DNA of 64,000 nt, taken from Litoreibacter roseus (GTDB lineage Bacteria > Pseudomonadota > Alphaproteobacteria > Rhodobacterales > Rhodobacteraceae). Location: assembly GCF_009811795.1 (NCBI RefSeq), contig NZ_BLJE01000001.1, forward strand, positions 434,001-498,000, given 5' to 3'. Positions within the stretch are counted from its first letter, which is position 1. Each line of letters starts with the position of its first letter. Shown one piece after another: positions 28,084-36,568 of this stretch. The position numbers were made by a program, and so were the translations under genes. The notes beneath the pieces were generated by a model. The model saw only the letters and a program-made list of their open reading frames with translations, did not search any database and had not been told where the DNA came from.

Positions 28084-30057
28084 ATGAATGAAGAGAGTCT
28101 AAACTGGATTTCCGTGGGCCACGTTGAAGATCTGCCTGATGGGCGGGTGAAAACCGTGACCGCACGGACAACGTCGATTTGTTTGTCTCATTTTGACGGA
28201 CAATGGGCCGCGATGAACAACCATTGCCCTCATCAGCGTGGGCCGCTTGGGGAGGGCAGCATCGAAAAGGGTGTGGACGGCAAGTGTTGGATCCGCTGCC
28301 CGTGGCATGGCTGGGACTTCGACCCGTTGACCGGCAAACCTCCGGGCGGGCATGAGGATTCCGGACAGACGATCTATCCGCTGGAGATCCGCGAAGGTGA
28401 GATCTTCGTGGGTCTCGAACCTGAGCCTCCGCATGAACGTACGGTCACGGATGCCATGGTTGAGACGCTCACGAATTGGGGCGTGCAGAGCGTATTTGGC
28501 ATGGTTGGCCATTCCAACCTTGGCCTGTCTGACGCGATCCGGTTGGCCGTGGCGGACCAGCGTATGAAATACTACGGCATTCGACATGAGGGTGCAGCAG
28601 CTTTTGCGGCCTCGGCCTACGGCAAATTGACCGGACGGCCGGCTGCCTGTCTAACCATTGCAGGCCCGGGTGCGACGAACCTGCTTACGGGGATGTGGGA
28701 TGCCAAAGTGGACCGCGCACCTATCCTGGCGCTTACCGGGCAGGTCCAAACGCAAGTGATGGGGCCGGGTGCGTTTCAGGATATCGATCTGAAGTCAGCA
28801 TTTCAGGCGGTGTCTGCATTCTCGCAACCCGTTCTTCCAAGTTCCGACCACGTCGAACTGGCCTCTCTTGCCTGTAAAACCGCGCTGGTCGAACAAAACG
28901 TCGCGCATCTGATCTTTCCGGATGATGTACAGACGCTGCCGTCCGATCAGGAGGCCGGTAGGCCGGACGGGCGTGTGACCCAGGCTGCTGTCCGACCGGC
29001 CCAAAGCGATCTGGATGCAGCAGCTAAAATGATCTCGGCCGCCAAGCGCCCCTTGATTATTGTCGGGCACGGGGCGTTCGATGTGCGTGAGGACGTCGCT
29101 GATCTGGCCAAACGTCTGGGTGCCCCTGTCGTGACGACGTTCAAGGCAAAAGGATTGGTGCCAGACGATCATCCCAACGCGGGCGGCGTTTTGGGGCGGT
29201 CAGGTACGCCGGTCGCCAGCTGGTTTATGAACGAAACCGATTTGATAATCGCGCTTGGTGCAAGCTTCTCAAACCACACTGGCATCGAAAAAGGGAAAGA
29301 AATTATTCAGGTCGATTATGACCGGATGCAGTTGGGCAGATTTCATCCCGTCGCCCTGCCAGTCTGGGGGGAGGTGGGAGCGTTTTGTAAAGGGCTCGAC
29401 CCATCGCGCCATCCGGACGCTGATGATCAGATCAGCGAGTTGGCCGAACGCTGGCAAATCTGGCGCGCCGAAAAGCAGGCGCGCTTGGCCGAGGATCACG
29501 GCAAAGGCATCCATTCCTTCGCGATCTTCGACGTACTCGGCAAAGTTGTACCGGATGACACAATCTTTGCGGTCGATGTTGGCAACAACACCTATTCCTT
29601 CGGCCGCTATTTGGAAACCAAGGGGACGCAGCGGGTTCTGATGTCGGGTTATCTGGGCTCCATCGGTTTTGGCTTTCCTGCGGGCATTGGGGCATGGGCC
29701 GCCACACAGGACATCGAAAAGCTACGCGGTCGCAAGGTAGTATCGATCTCTGGTGATGGCGGGTTCGGTCAGTACCCGATGGATTTCACGACAGCCGTTA
29801 AGTACGGGATGGATGTCACCCATATCCTGCTGCACAACGGGGAGCTTGGCAAAATCTCGAAAGAGCAGCGCTCCGGCGAATGGCCCGTTTGGGAAACAGA
29901 TCTGCACAACCCCTCCTTTGCCGCTTTTGCCCGGCTTTGTGGCGGGCACGGGGTCAAGGTGACGGACGTCAGCGACATGGAGGCTGCCATTGTGGAGGCT
30001 TTGGCTGTCGATGGTCCTGCACTTGTGGAGATGATGACCGACGCCGATTTGGTTTAA
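28084..30057 (+). CDS. Rieske [2Fe-2S] domain fused to a thiamine-diphosphate enzyme
   Basis: 657-aa fusion. Residues 5-112 are a Rieske domain (C48-x-H50, C72-x2-H75 in RCPWHGWDF). Residues about 118-655 are a full acetolactate-synthase/pyruvate-oxidase-type ThDP enzyme: catalytic glutamate E169 in HEGAAAFAASAYGKLTG, central domain, and the ThDP-binding GDGG (557-560) to N585. No FAD-specific signature is obvious to me. AAGGAG precedes the ATG. A Rieske cluster on a 2-oxoacid decarboxylase would allow electrons from the ThDP intermediate to leave through an Fe-S chain, perhaps to the FMN/3Fe-4S partner encoded upstream; this is inference. Confidence 0.85.
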   Translation: MNEESLNWISVGHVEDLPDGRVKTVTARTTSICLSHFDGQWAAMNNHCPHQRGPLGEGSIEKGVDGKCWIRCPWHGWDFDPLTGKPPGGHEDSGQTIYPLEIREGEIFVGLEPEPPHERTVTDAMVETLTNWGVQSVFGMVGHSNLGLSDAIRLAVADQRMKYYGIRHEGAAAFAASAYGKLTGRPAACLTIAGPGATNLLTGMWDAKVDRAPILALTGQVQTQVMGPGAFQDIDLKSAFQAVSAFSQPVLPSSDHVELASLACKTALVEQNVAHLIFPDDVQTLPSDQEAGRPDGRVTQAAVRPAQSDLDAAAKMISAAKRPLIIVGHGAFDVREDVADLAKRLGAPVVTTFKAKGLVPDDHPNAGGVLGRSGTPVASWFMNETDLIIALGASFSNHTGIEKGKEIIQVDYDRMQLGRFHPVALPVWGEVGAFCKGLDPSRHPDADDQISELAERWQIWRAEKQARLAEDHGKGIHSFAIFDVLGKVVPDDTIFAVDVGNNTYSFGRYLETKGTQRVLMSGYLGSIGFGFPAGIGAWAATQDIEKLRGRKVVSISGDGGFGQYPMDFTTAVKYGMDVTHILLHNGELGKISKEQRSGEWPVWETDLHNPSFAAFARLCGGHGVKVTDVSDMEAAIVEALAVDGPALVEMMTDADLV

Positions 30058-30089
30058 AAGCGTGCTTATCGTGAAGTTGCCATTGCCTG

Positions 30090-31841
30090 CTACGTAGCCG
30101 GGTTGGGCAAGACCTCAGCGATGTCAACACGCGCCACCGTTGACGTGTCTGAAAGGGTTGGTAAGTGCTGCCCTGTTGGCATCAGCCACCCCTTGTAGTG
30201 GGCGAGCAGACCGACGAGGGGGAGCGTCAGGCGCACGTCAAAGCAGAACCGTCCTTCGGTGTCTTGGTACTCCACTGTGTTCGAGCGTGGCGCAAGCACA
30301 CGGGGCAATCGCAGTCTGCCGAGACAAAAGCCGCTGACCGGCATCTTGACCGTGCCACTCCCTGCGCTGACAGGAACGTCGAATGTGAACAGTGCAAATT
30401 TTTCGGTGAAAACGCCATCTCGCGCGCGTGTCAAAGCAGACGTTAGAATCGTACCATCAAAATTCCTTGTCCAACGCTCGCGGGGTAGGCCGTCTTCTTC
30501 AATGCTTCGATCTACTTGAACCGTCACCGGGATATTGACCCCTGTTGCTGGAAAACCAAAAAAGCGCGACAAAAGCTTCGGTAAAACCCATTTCCCGCCT
30601 TCGATTTGTGCTGTTCCAGACCAAACGGGATCGCCGGTTTGTCCATGAAAGTCGCGCAGAGCATCGGGCAAGTCCTGAAAGGTTTCCGTGCCAAGTTGAG
30701 TTTCGAAGATGCTGACACTTTCTTGGCAGATCTTCGCTTCGGTTTTGATGCTGTAGTGGACCATCTGTTCAAGAATATCTGATAGCGATAGGGCCTGATC
30801 CGCGAGCCTTGCGCCTACAGGTGCCGCGCCGCCAAGCAGCTTCCGAAGCGCCGCAGCGGCTGGCAAGATCGGGATGTACGGCCCGTGATCATTCTTCGCC
30901 AGCAATGACCACCTGGCTTGGGTAAAGGTCCCTTTAGGGTCAAGGCCGCGTATCTCCACCAGCATCGCCCCCTTGTCAGAGGTTGAAAGTCGGGTCAGCA
31001 TTCTTGCCTTTAAAAGCAAAGGGATCAAGGCCTGCGGATCGGGGAACAGACCCCGTTCGCGGAGAGTTGCCATCGCCTCCAAACCCCATTGTTCTATGTT
31101 GGATTCGAGACCTGCGGAGAATGCGACGCGACCTCTCACGTTGTATTTCGGGCCAAGATATTCCGCGTCAAATGTCTCGACCGGCGCGACCCGGCGACGT
31201 CCCAGATTTGGAATGTCGACCGACTGACCCTTTGTCCAACCAGTTATTTGGTCGAGATGTCCGGCGCGCCAAACGGGGACCGCTTTGCCCGCATAACTCA
31301 GAATGGCCTCGATCACGGCACGTCCCACTTCGCTCTTCCCGCCGGGAGTGATGCAGATGTCGATTGTGTCCACGCGTTGCCAGTTCTTGGTCAGGTGTGC
31401 GACCACGCAGGACGACAAAGTCGGTGTTGAACTGGCCCCGGTCAACGCAGTGACGCTATGCTGGCACGCGACTTCATTCAGACTGTCCGCGAAACCGGCG
31501 AGGTAGTCTCTGGCGTCCGCCAGATCGATCAGATGCGCGCCTGCTTTGATGACAGCCCGAGCGGTCTCGTAACTCGCGGCTTGAAAGGGGCCTGAGCAGT
31601 CGACAACAGCGAACGGCTTGATCTCTTCCAACCGCGCTTGCAGAGAATTTCCCCGATCAAGATCGACGCCTTTCACGATCTTGCTTCCTGACCCTGTTAG
31701 CTCTTTCGCAAAACGACGCGCCTTTTGTGTGTTACGAGACGAGACGAACAGCTCGATCTCATCCCAGCCAGCGAGATGGCGCGCTAGACGTGCGCCAAAC
31801 ACGCCTGTCCCACCGATGAGAAGAACACGCCGAACCATCAC
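30090..31841 (-). CDS. Saccharopine dehydrogenase-like NADP-binding protein with C-terminal DUF4166
   Basis: 583-aa fusion. The N-terminus is a Rossmann fold of the saccharopine-reductase/trans-acting enoyl reductase type (VLLIGGTGVFGARLARHLAG; VVDCSGPFQAASYETARAVI; LTGASSTPTLSS). The C-terminal 200 residues resemble the DUF4166 protein encoded two genes upstream (GFPATGVNIPVTVQVDRS, WTRNFDG). Last gene of a three-gene operon with four-base overlaps, behind a GbsR-controlled promoter. Substrate unknown. Confidence 0.8.
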   Translation of the reverse strand: MMVRRVLLIGGTGVFGARLARHLAGWDEIELFVSSRNTQKARRFAKELTGSGSKIVKGVDLDRGNSLQARLEEIKPFAVVDCSGPFQAASYETARAVIKAGAHLIDLADARDYLAGFADSLNEVACQHSVTALTGASSTPTLSSCVVAHLTKNWQRVDTIDICITPGGKSEVGRAVIEAILSYAGKAVPVWRAGHLDQITGWTKGQSVDIPNLGRRRVAPVETFDAEYLGPKYNVRGRVAFSAGLESNIEQWGLEAMATLRERGLFPDPQALIPLLLKARMLTRLSTSDKGAMLVEIRGLDPKGTFTQARWSLLAKNDHGPYIPILPAAAALRKLLGGAAPVGARLADQALSLSDILEQMVHYSIKTEAKICQESVSIFETQLGTETFQDLPDALRDFHGQTGDPVWSGTAQIEGGKWVLPKLLSRFFGFPATGVNIPVTVQVDRSIEEDGLPRERWTRNFDGTILTSALTRARDGVFTEKFALFTFDVPVSAGSGTVKMPVSGFCLGRLRLPRVLAPRSNTVEYQDTEGRFCFDVRLTLPLVGLLAHYKGWLMPTGQHLPTLSDTSTVARVDIAEVLPNPAT

Positions 31842-32248
31842 AAGCCGAACCTACGGCGCGTGTCAGCACTTGGCGCGATGCAAGTCTCTTTTTTTCCAAA
31901 GAGGCGATACCGGTTCCGGGCAATTATTCCATATCCGAAGTCGCGCAGCGGCTTCGGTATGATTTTGAGCAGGGGCACCACTCTGGCGGGCCCTTTCAAG
32001 TGTCTGGATAGTGCTATGACCCCGTCTGACTTCTGCAAGGCGCGACCGTTTTCAATGAACAAGAAAGTGCCCGGGTCATCCGGGTCAATGCCGTGCTGCA
32101 TCGCCAGAGCTCGACCCTCCGGCGATTGGATTGAAACAAACCGGATACTGTCTGTTTTCTCGTTCTTCAGGGTGTAGTGCACGCCTCCATCACATAAGAC
32201 ACATTGGCTGTCGAAGACCCAGATGGCGTAGTCCTTGCGCGGTGTCAT
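31838..32248 (-). CDS. DCC-family thiol-disulfide oxidoreductase-like protein (DUF393)
   Basis: 136-aa protein with the DxxCxxC motif of the family (VFDSQCVLCDGGVHYTL, near residues 11-27), predicted to be a thioredoxin-like redox protein. Later residues (RFVSIQSPEGRAL, SDGVIALSRHL) also fit DUF393. It overlaps both neighbours by four bases, which makes translational coupling with the DUF4166 gene and the reductase-like gene likely. Physiological partner unknown. Confidence 0.85.
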   Translation of the reverse strand: MTPRKDYAIWVFDSQCVLCDGGVHYTLKNEKTDSIRFVSIQSPEGRALAMQHGIDPDDPGTFLFIENGRALQKSDGVIALSRHLKGPARVVPLLKIIPKPLRDFGYGIIARNRYRLFGKKETCIAPSADTRRRFGL

Positions 32249-32904
32249 ATCTTGGCATCCTCAAAGATGGCGTCCTGGCTCAACACTTCACCAAATAGTC
32301 GGGTCTTGAGCCGTAGCGAGAACTTGAACCGGCCTTGTCCGAGATCGTGATGGCCAATCGCCAAGGCACCCGGACTGATCACTCGGGGAAGGCGAATCCG
32401 GCGGCCCAAGACGGATAGAAAATAATGATCACTCCGGAACCACAGAACACCTGAGGCAACGTTGACTTTCAGGGCCATGCCAATGCCGTATCCGATGTAT
32501 TCTTCAAGCCCGGTCGGGCCTGCAAACCGTTTCGAACTGTGTACCATTTGGGGAAAGCCGGATCGTCGCCCGTACTGCCGAATCCAGAATTGCCCGTTGC
32601 CTGCTATATCTTCGGTGACAATCACAACGGCCGGTTGAGCGATACAACTCAGATCATAGGGCAGGGGCGCGCCGACGAGACGGGCTGCATGCGCCAGAAA
32701 CCGACCAAACCAGGTCATACGCATTTCGGTCACGACCCCTTGGTAAGCGACACTATCACCGCCGCGTACTTTTTTACCAAATCGCTGGCGGATCGCTGGC
32801 GGCAGTTGGAGCCATCTGTCTTTTCCCAAGAGGGCGCTGAAGCGAGTGTCTTGCTGCTGAAGGTCTGGGTGGGGAAGCTGGTTCATTTGCATGTCTGTCA
32901 CCAT
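32245..32904 (-). CDS. DUF4166 domain protein
   Basis: 219-aa protein, all DUF4166: FSALLGKDRWLQLPPAIRQRF, YDLSCIAQPAVVIVTED, and WIRQYGRR. First gene of the operon DUF4166-DUF393-reductase. ATGs at 32904, 32892 and 32886 are all possible starts. A palindromic operator (32921-32940) lies just upstream, so expression is probably repressed by the adjacent GbsR-type regulator. No function is known for the family. Confidence 0.78.
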   Translation of the reverse strand: MVTDMQMNQLPHPDLQQQDTRFSALLGKDRWLQLPPAIRQRFGKKVRGGDSVAYQGVVTEMRMTWFGRFLAHAARLVGAPLPYDLSCIAQPAVVIVTEDIAGNGQFWIRQYGRRSGFPQMVHSSKRFAGPTGLEEYIGYGIGMALKVNVASGVLWFRSDHYFLSVLGRRIRLPRVISPGALAIGHHDLGQGRFKFSLRLKTRLFGEVLSQDAIFEDAKI

Positions 32905-32920
32905 GTCGGATGTATCTGAT

Positions 32921-32940
32921 ATTTCTGTATGAACAGAAAT
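32921..32940. promoter_or_regulatory. GbsR-type operator upstream of the DUF4166 operon
   Basis: ATTTCTGTATGAACAGAAAT is a palindrome with 8-base arms ATTTCTGT/ACAGAAAT around a 4-base centre. The same arms occur at 33515-33534 at the start of the regulator gene. It lies 17 bases upstream of the first possible DUF4166 start codon, a position suited to blocking transcription. Confidence 0.8.
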
Positions 32941-32964
32941 TTGGGGTTAAAAAAATGCTGGAAC

Positions 32965-33525
32965 TTACTCCGACTTTTTTCCCGTCAGGGACAGCAGTGA
33001 AATCACCTTATTTCCCATCTTCATAAGCATGTTCAGTTTGGATTTCGGCACACCCAGCATTTGCGCGTACCAACTATCAACGGTTTCCAGAAACTCCTGC
33101 ATGTCTTTCATGCGTTTCAAGACGACTGGGTTCAAATTGCCTTCGTCTTCCGCGGAATTCACACAATCTGCCAACAACCGCATGGCTGGATCGATCTCGC
33201 GCTCTTTTCGGCCTTGCGCGATTCTCATCGCCATTTCCCAGACGTCGGTTTCTGCTTCAAAATGTTCCCGACGGTCGCCAAGAACCGGAACACGGCGGAT
33301 CAACCTCCAACTCACCAACTCCTTCAAAGAGTTCGACACGTTGGATCTTGCGATCCCAAGCTCTTCGGAAATCTGTTCGGCATTGAGTGGCGCGGTGCTG
33401 AGGAACAAGAGCGCTTGGATCTGCGCCACGGAACGGTTGACCCCCCATTGTCCGCCCATGTCGCCCCAATACAGGATAAATTGAGACTTCGCGGCAGGTA
33501 CTGATATGTCTTCTATTTCTGTCAT
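32965..33525 (-). CDS. GbsR/MarR-family transcriptional regulator
   Basis: 186-aa winged-helix regulator. The helix-turn-helix is in ALLFLSTAPLNAEQISEELG and ARSNVSNSLKELVSWRLIRR, followed by GDRREHFEAETDVWEM, which is typical of GbsR-like repressors. It sits 40 bases upstream of the DUF4166 operon in the same direction. The ATG at 33525 lies in the centre of a perfect palindrome; a start 21 codons upstream (33588, MTCSQAKK) is also open and would remove that clash. Autoregulation is likely. Confidence 0.85.
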   Translation of the reverse strand: MTEIEDISVPAAKSQFILYWGDMGGQWGVNRSVAQIQALLFLSTAPLNAEQISEELGIARSNVSNSLKELVSWRLIRRVPVLGDRREHFEAETDVWEMAMRIAQGRKEREIDPAMRLLADCVNSAEDEGNLNPVVLKRMKDMQEFLETVDSWYAQMLGVPKSKLNMLMKMGNKVISLLSLTGKKSE

Positions 33526-33534
33526 GACAGAAAT
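33515..33534. promoter_or_regulatory. GbsR-type operator at the regulator's own start
   Basis: ATTTCTGTCATGACAGAAAT is a perfect 20-base palindrome sharing both arms with the site at 32921-32940. An overlapping weaker repeat continues to 33540 (GACAGAAATATCTGTC). It covers the regulator's start codon, consistent with autorepression. Confidence 0.82.
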
Positions 33535-33658
33535 ATCTGTCAATTCCGTTGGAGAGTCAACTAATTTCTTGGCTTGAGAACAGGTCAAGCCCGGTTCATC
33601 TCGTAACGGGATTTAACTAAGCTACCCTAACACGTGACGCGGAGCTAAATAACAGCCG

Positions 33659-35320
33659 ATGAATATCCTTTTCATAATGTATGATCAGCTACGCTTCGAT
33701 TATCTCAGCTGCGCCGGGCATCCGCATCTGCAAACGCCAAATTTTGATCGGGTGGCCGCTAAAGGCGTGCGGTTTACTAACGCGTTCGTACAGTCGCCCA
33801 TCTGCGGTGCGTCCCGCATGAGCACCTATACGGGGCGCTATACCTCATCTCACGGGGCTCAATGGAACGGGTTCCCTCTGCGGGTTGGGGAGATGACGCT
33901 TGGCGATCACCTGCGCGAGATTGGAGTGGGCTGCTGGCTCGTCGGCAAGACCCACATGCGGGTGGATGCGAAGGGAATGGAGCGTCTTGGCCTGAGCCAA
34001 GATACCGTTATTGGCGCTCGTCAGGCGGAATGTGGTTTTGATATCTGGGTTCGGGATGACGGTCTATGGGGGCAGGGGCCGGACGGCTTTTACGATCAGA
34101 ACCGCAGCCCGTATAACGAATATCTCAAGTCGAAAGGATATGACGGGGAGAACCCTTGGGCAGATTACGCCAACGCTGGAGTTGAGGATGGCAACATCGC
34201 GAGCGGTTGGATGTTCGAGAACGCCGACAAGCCAGCCAATATTGCGGAGGAAGACAGCGAAACGCCTTGGCTGACCTCCGAAGCCATCAGATTTATTGAC
34301 CAGGCGGATGGTCCGTGGCTGGCGCATGTCAGTTATATCAAACCCCATTGGCCCTATATCGTGCCCGCGCCCTACCATGATCTGTACGGCCCTGAGCATA
34401 TCGCACCCACAATACGCCACGATGTTGAGCGGACCGATCCGCATCCAGTCTATGGCGCGTTTATGGACAGCAAAGTCGCGTCCGCATTTCAGCAAGGTGC
34501 CGTGCGAGACAAAGTTGTTCCGGCCTATATGGGCTTGATCAAGCAATGCGATGATCAGCTTGGCCGTCTTCTCGATCATCTGGAGGATACCGGACGTGCA
34601 GAGGACACAATGATCGTGCTGACTTCGGACCACGGGGACTATCTGGGGGACCACTGGCTGGGCGAAAAGGATCTGTTCCACATGCCGTCAGTAAAAGTGC
34701 CGTTGATCATTTATGACCCACGACCCACAGCCGACAACACCCGCGGCACAACCTGCGATGCTTTGGTTGAGGCGATAGATCTGGCGCCAACCTTTATCGA
34801 CGCCCAAGGGGGTAAGGTCCCGGACCATATTCTCGAAGGTCGGTCTCTGCTGCCTTGGCTACATGGCGGTCTGCCACAATGGCGTGAGGTTGCGATAAGC
34901 GAATACGATTACTCGGGCACATCCGTTTGTGAGAAACTTGGTCTATCTCCGCGGGACGCCCGGTTGTTTATGGTCTTTGACGGTCGCTTCAAGATGATCC
35001 ACGCTGAGGGTGGATTTCGTCCCATGCTCTTTGACCTGGAAACCGATCCGGAGGAATTCTTCGATCTCGGAAAAGGTGCGGCGCATCAGGCCGACATTGA
35101 CCGGCTTTATGGCCATCTGGGGAAATGGGGGCGACGGATGTCGCAGCGTGTCACCAAATCAGATGCTGAGATCATCGCAAGTCGGGGCGGATCAGCCCGA
35201 AAGGGGATATTGCCCTTTATGGTGGACGGATCGGAAGTCCCGGAAGAGTTGACGCAGACCTACCGCGGACCTGTTCGCCAAAACCACACAACTTCGGAAA
35301 GTGAAGGGGAGGAGCGGTAA
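33659..35320 (+). CDS. Sulfatase / alkaline-phosphatase-superfamily hydrolase
   Basis: 553-aa cytoplasmic-type hydrolase without a signal peptide. Metal ligands appear in MYDQLRFDYLS and in LTSDHGDYLGDH with the downstream lysine (GEKDLFHMP), and the active-site nucleophile region is PICGASRMSTYTGRY, with C49 as the residue to become formylglycine. The core CGASR has Ala where the canonical CxPxR has Pro. It resembles choline-sulfatase or phosphonate-monoester-hydrolase relatives. Divergent from the GbsR gene with about 130 bases between; no shared operator seen next to its start. Substrate unknown. Confidence 0.82.
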   Translation: MNILFIMYDQLRFDYLSCAGHPHLQTPNFDRVAAKGVRFTNAFVQSPICGASRMSTYTGRYTSSHGAQWNGFPLRVGEMTLGDHLREIGVGCWLVGKTHMRVDAKGMERLGLSQDTVIGARQAECGFDIWVRDDGLWGQGPDGFYDQNRSPYNEYLKSKGYDGENPWADYANAGVEDGNIASGWMFENADKPANIAEEDSETPWLTSEAIRFIDQADGPWLAHVSYIKPHWPYIVPAPYHDLYGPEHIAPTIRHDVERTDPHPVYGAFMDSKVASAFQQGAVRDKVVPAYMGLIKQCDDQLGRLLDHLEDTGRAEDTMIVLTSDHGDYLGDHWLGEKDLFHMPSVKVPLIIYDPRPTADNTRGTTCDALVEAIDLAPTFIDAQGGKVPDHILEGRSLLPWLHGGLPQWREVAISEYDYSGTSVCEKLGLSPRDARLFMVFDGRFKMIHAEGGFRPMLFDLETDPEEFFDLGKGAAHQADIDRLYGHLGKWGRRMSQRVTKSDAEIIASRGGSARKGILPFMVDGSEVPEELTQTYRGPVRQNHTTSESEGEER

Positions 35321-35361
35321 TCTTCACATGAAACAACTCGGCAGTCTGTATGCAGATGCAC

Positions 35362-36000
35362 TTAGACCTCCGATGAATGGATAACTCCATACTGGGCATA
35401 ACATCGGTGCAAATCCTGATGTTCGCTTCGACCGGGGTAGCTTGTTGCCAAGACCTGCCGGAGATCATCCCGTGGTTTGACGTGAAACCGCGCCAGAAAC
35501 CGGCGCAAGGGGGTTACAAAGATCCGCGGCAGATTTGCCTGTGTGCCGAAATCCACCACATGAACTGAGCCGCCCGGCGCTAAATGCCTAACACTTTGGG
35601 CGAGCGCTGACTTCCAATCCGGGATCATTGATAGGCTGTAGGACAAGATGATCCGATCGAACTTTTCATGTCCAAAAAGTGCTCGTGCCTGAAAAGTGCA
35701 TGCGTCCGCGCGGGCCAGTCGGGCCTTCGTCCCAACCTCAGCGCGGGCTGTTGTCAGCATCTCTTCCGAGATGTCGAGCCCGTAGAGATGACAGCCCGGA
35801 TATCTTGCGCTGATATAGGCCAGGTTCCGTCCAGTGCCGCAAGCCACCTCAAGAACATGGCTGTCCTCTGCGGGGGCAAGATCAGATATCAGATGATCTC
35901 GGCCAAGGAGAAAGGCTTTTCGGGTGACGTCATAAATCAACCGCTGATGCCGATAGGTCGCGTCCATCAGATCTGCATGGTCCGCCGACACATTTGTCAT
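35362..36000 (-). CDS. btaB: BtaB-like SAM-dependent N-methyltransferase (betaine lipid)
   Basis: 212-aa class I methyltransferase: motif I HVLEVACGTGRNLAYIS, motif II DISEEMLTTAR, with the BtaB-like opening MDATYRHQRLIYDVTRKAFLLGRDHLI. BtaB trimethylates diacylglyceryl-homoserine to the betaine lipid DGTS. Its ATG overlaps by three bases the stop of a broken btaA-like reading frame immediately upstream, the normal btaA-btaB coupling. With btaA decayed here, the enzyme would need a btaA elsewhere or may be orphaned. Confidence 0.7.
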   Translation of the reverse strand: MTNVSADHADLMDATYRHQRLIYDVTRKAFLLGRDHLISDLAPAEDSHVLEVACGTGRNLAYISARYPGCHLYGLDISEEMLTTARAEVGTKARLARADACTFQARALFGHEKFDRIILSYSLSMIPDWKSALAQSVRHLAPGGSVHVVDFGTQANLPRIFVTPLRRFLARFHVKPRDDLRQVLATSYPGRSEHQDLHRCYAQYGVIHSSEV

Positions 36001-36190
36001 AGGGTGAACCGATGCAGATAAAACCCGCCATAGATCGCGGATCCATCTGCCTCAAACCTGTTGCGGGAGATGACGATATGGTGGCGCCATTGACTCAAGA
36101 TGTCCTCCGATACTCGCCTGGGCAAGATATCACCCACTCCGCCAGTCCGAAAGATCACACCTAGCCGGGCGCAGCGACACGTGTAATATT
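35997..36190 (-). pseudogene. btaA: Remnant of btaA (DUF3419), C-terminal end only
   Basis: Minus-strand frames here encode NITRVAAPG, then after a frameshift near 36161-36165 VIFRTGGVGDILPRRVSEDI and, at the end, DGSAIYGGFYLHRFTL-stop. These correspond, from memory of the family, to the C-terminal APGARVIFRTA...LLPGRV...DRSAIYGGFHLY of BtaA, the enzyme that makes the homoserine lipid precursor for BtaB. The rest of a roughly 400-residue gene is missing upstream and the frame is broken, so it is a pseudogene. Confidence 0.72.
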
Positions 36191-36568
36191 TGCCAGATCG
36201 GGTTCAATTGCGCGTTCCAGCAAACCCTCTCGCGATAGCGGAAGGTTCTGGAGTGCTGCGACGCCAAACTGGTCCCCGACGCTTGGCGAGTAGATCATAG
36301 AAGTCCCCAAATCATAAATCCGTATCGACGGATTATTTCGCCGATTTACTCTTTGGTTTCGATGTTGCGGCTCAGGACAGTTTACGCTTGCCGTCCAGAA
36401 CCGCATCCCAATCAATGAGCCGCAGAACGGCATCCGGCGCTCCGATAATAACCGCACAGTTTTCGATTTCATGATAACTGAACTGGTTGCTTTGACCCGC
36501 CACCGTCGCTTCAAACGTCGTGATCGAGACGTTAAACCTCTGGGTATCCGCTGTGACGAGGTTGGGCG
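36191..36568. other. Region upstream of the btaA remnant, uncertain content
   Basis: No clear gene. A minus-strand frame (36372-36578) could encode 68 residues containing FEATVAGQSNQFSYHEIENC but overlaps head-to-head with the methyltransferase start by 10 bases. A second frame to 36161 contains SMIYSPSVGDQFGVAALQNL. Both read somewhat like protein; they may be fragments left by the decay of the btaA locus. Confidence 0.35.
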
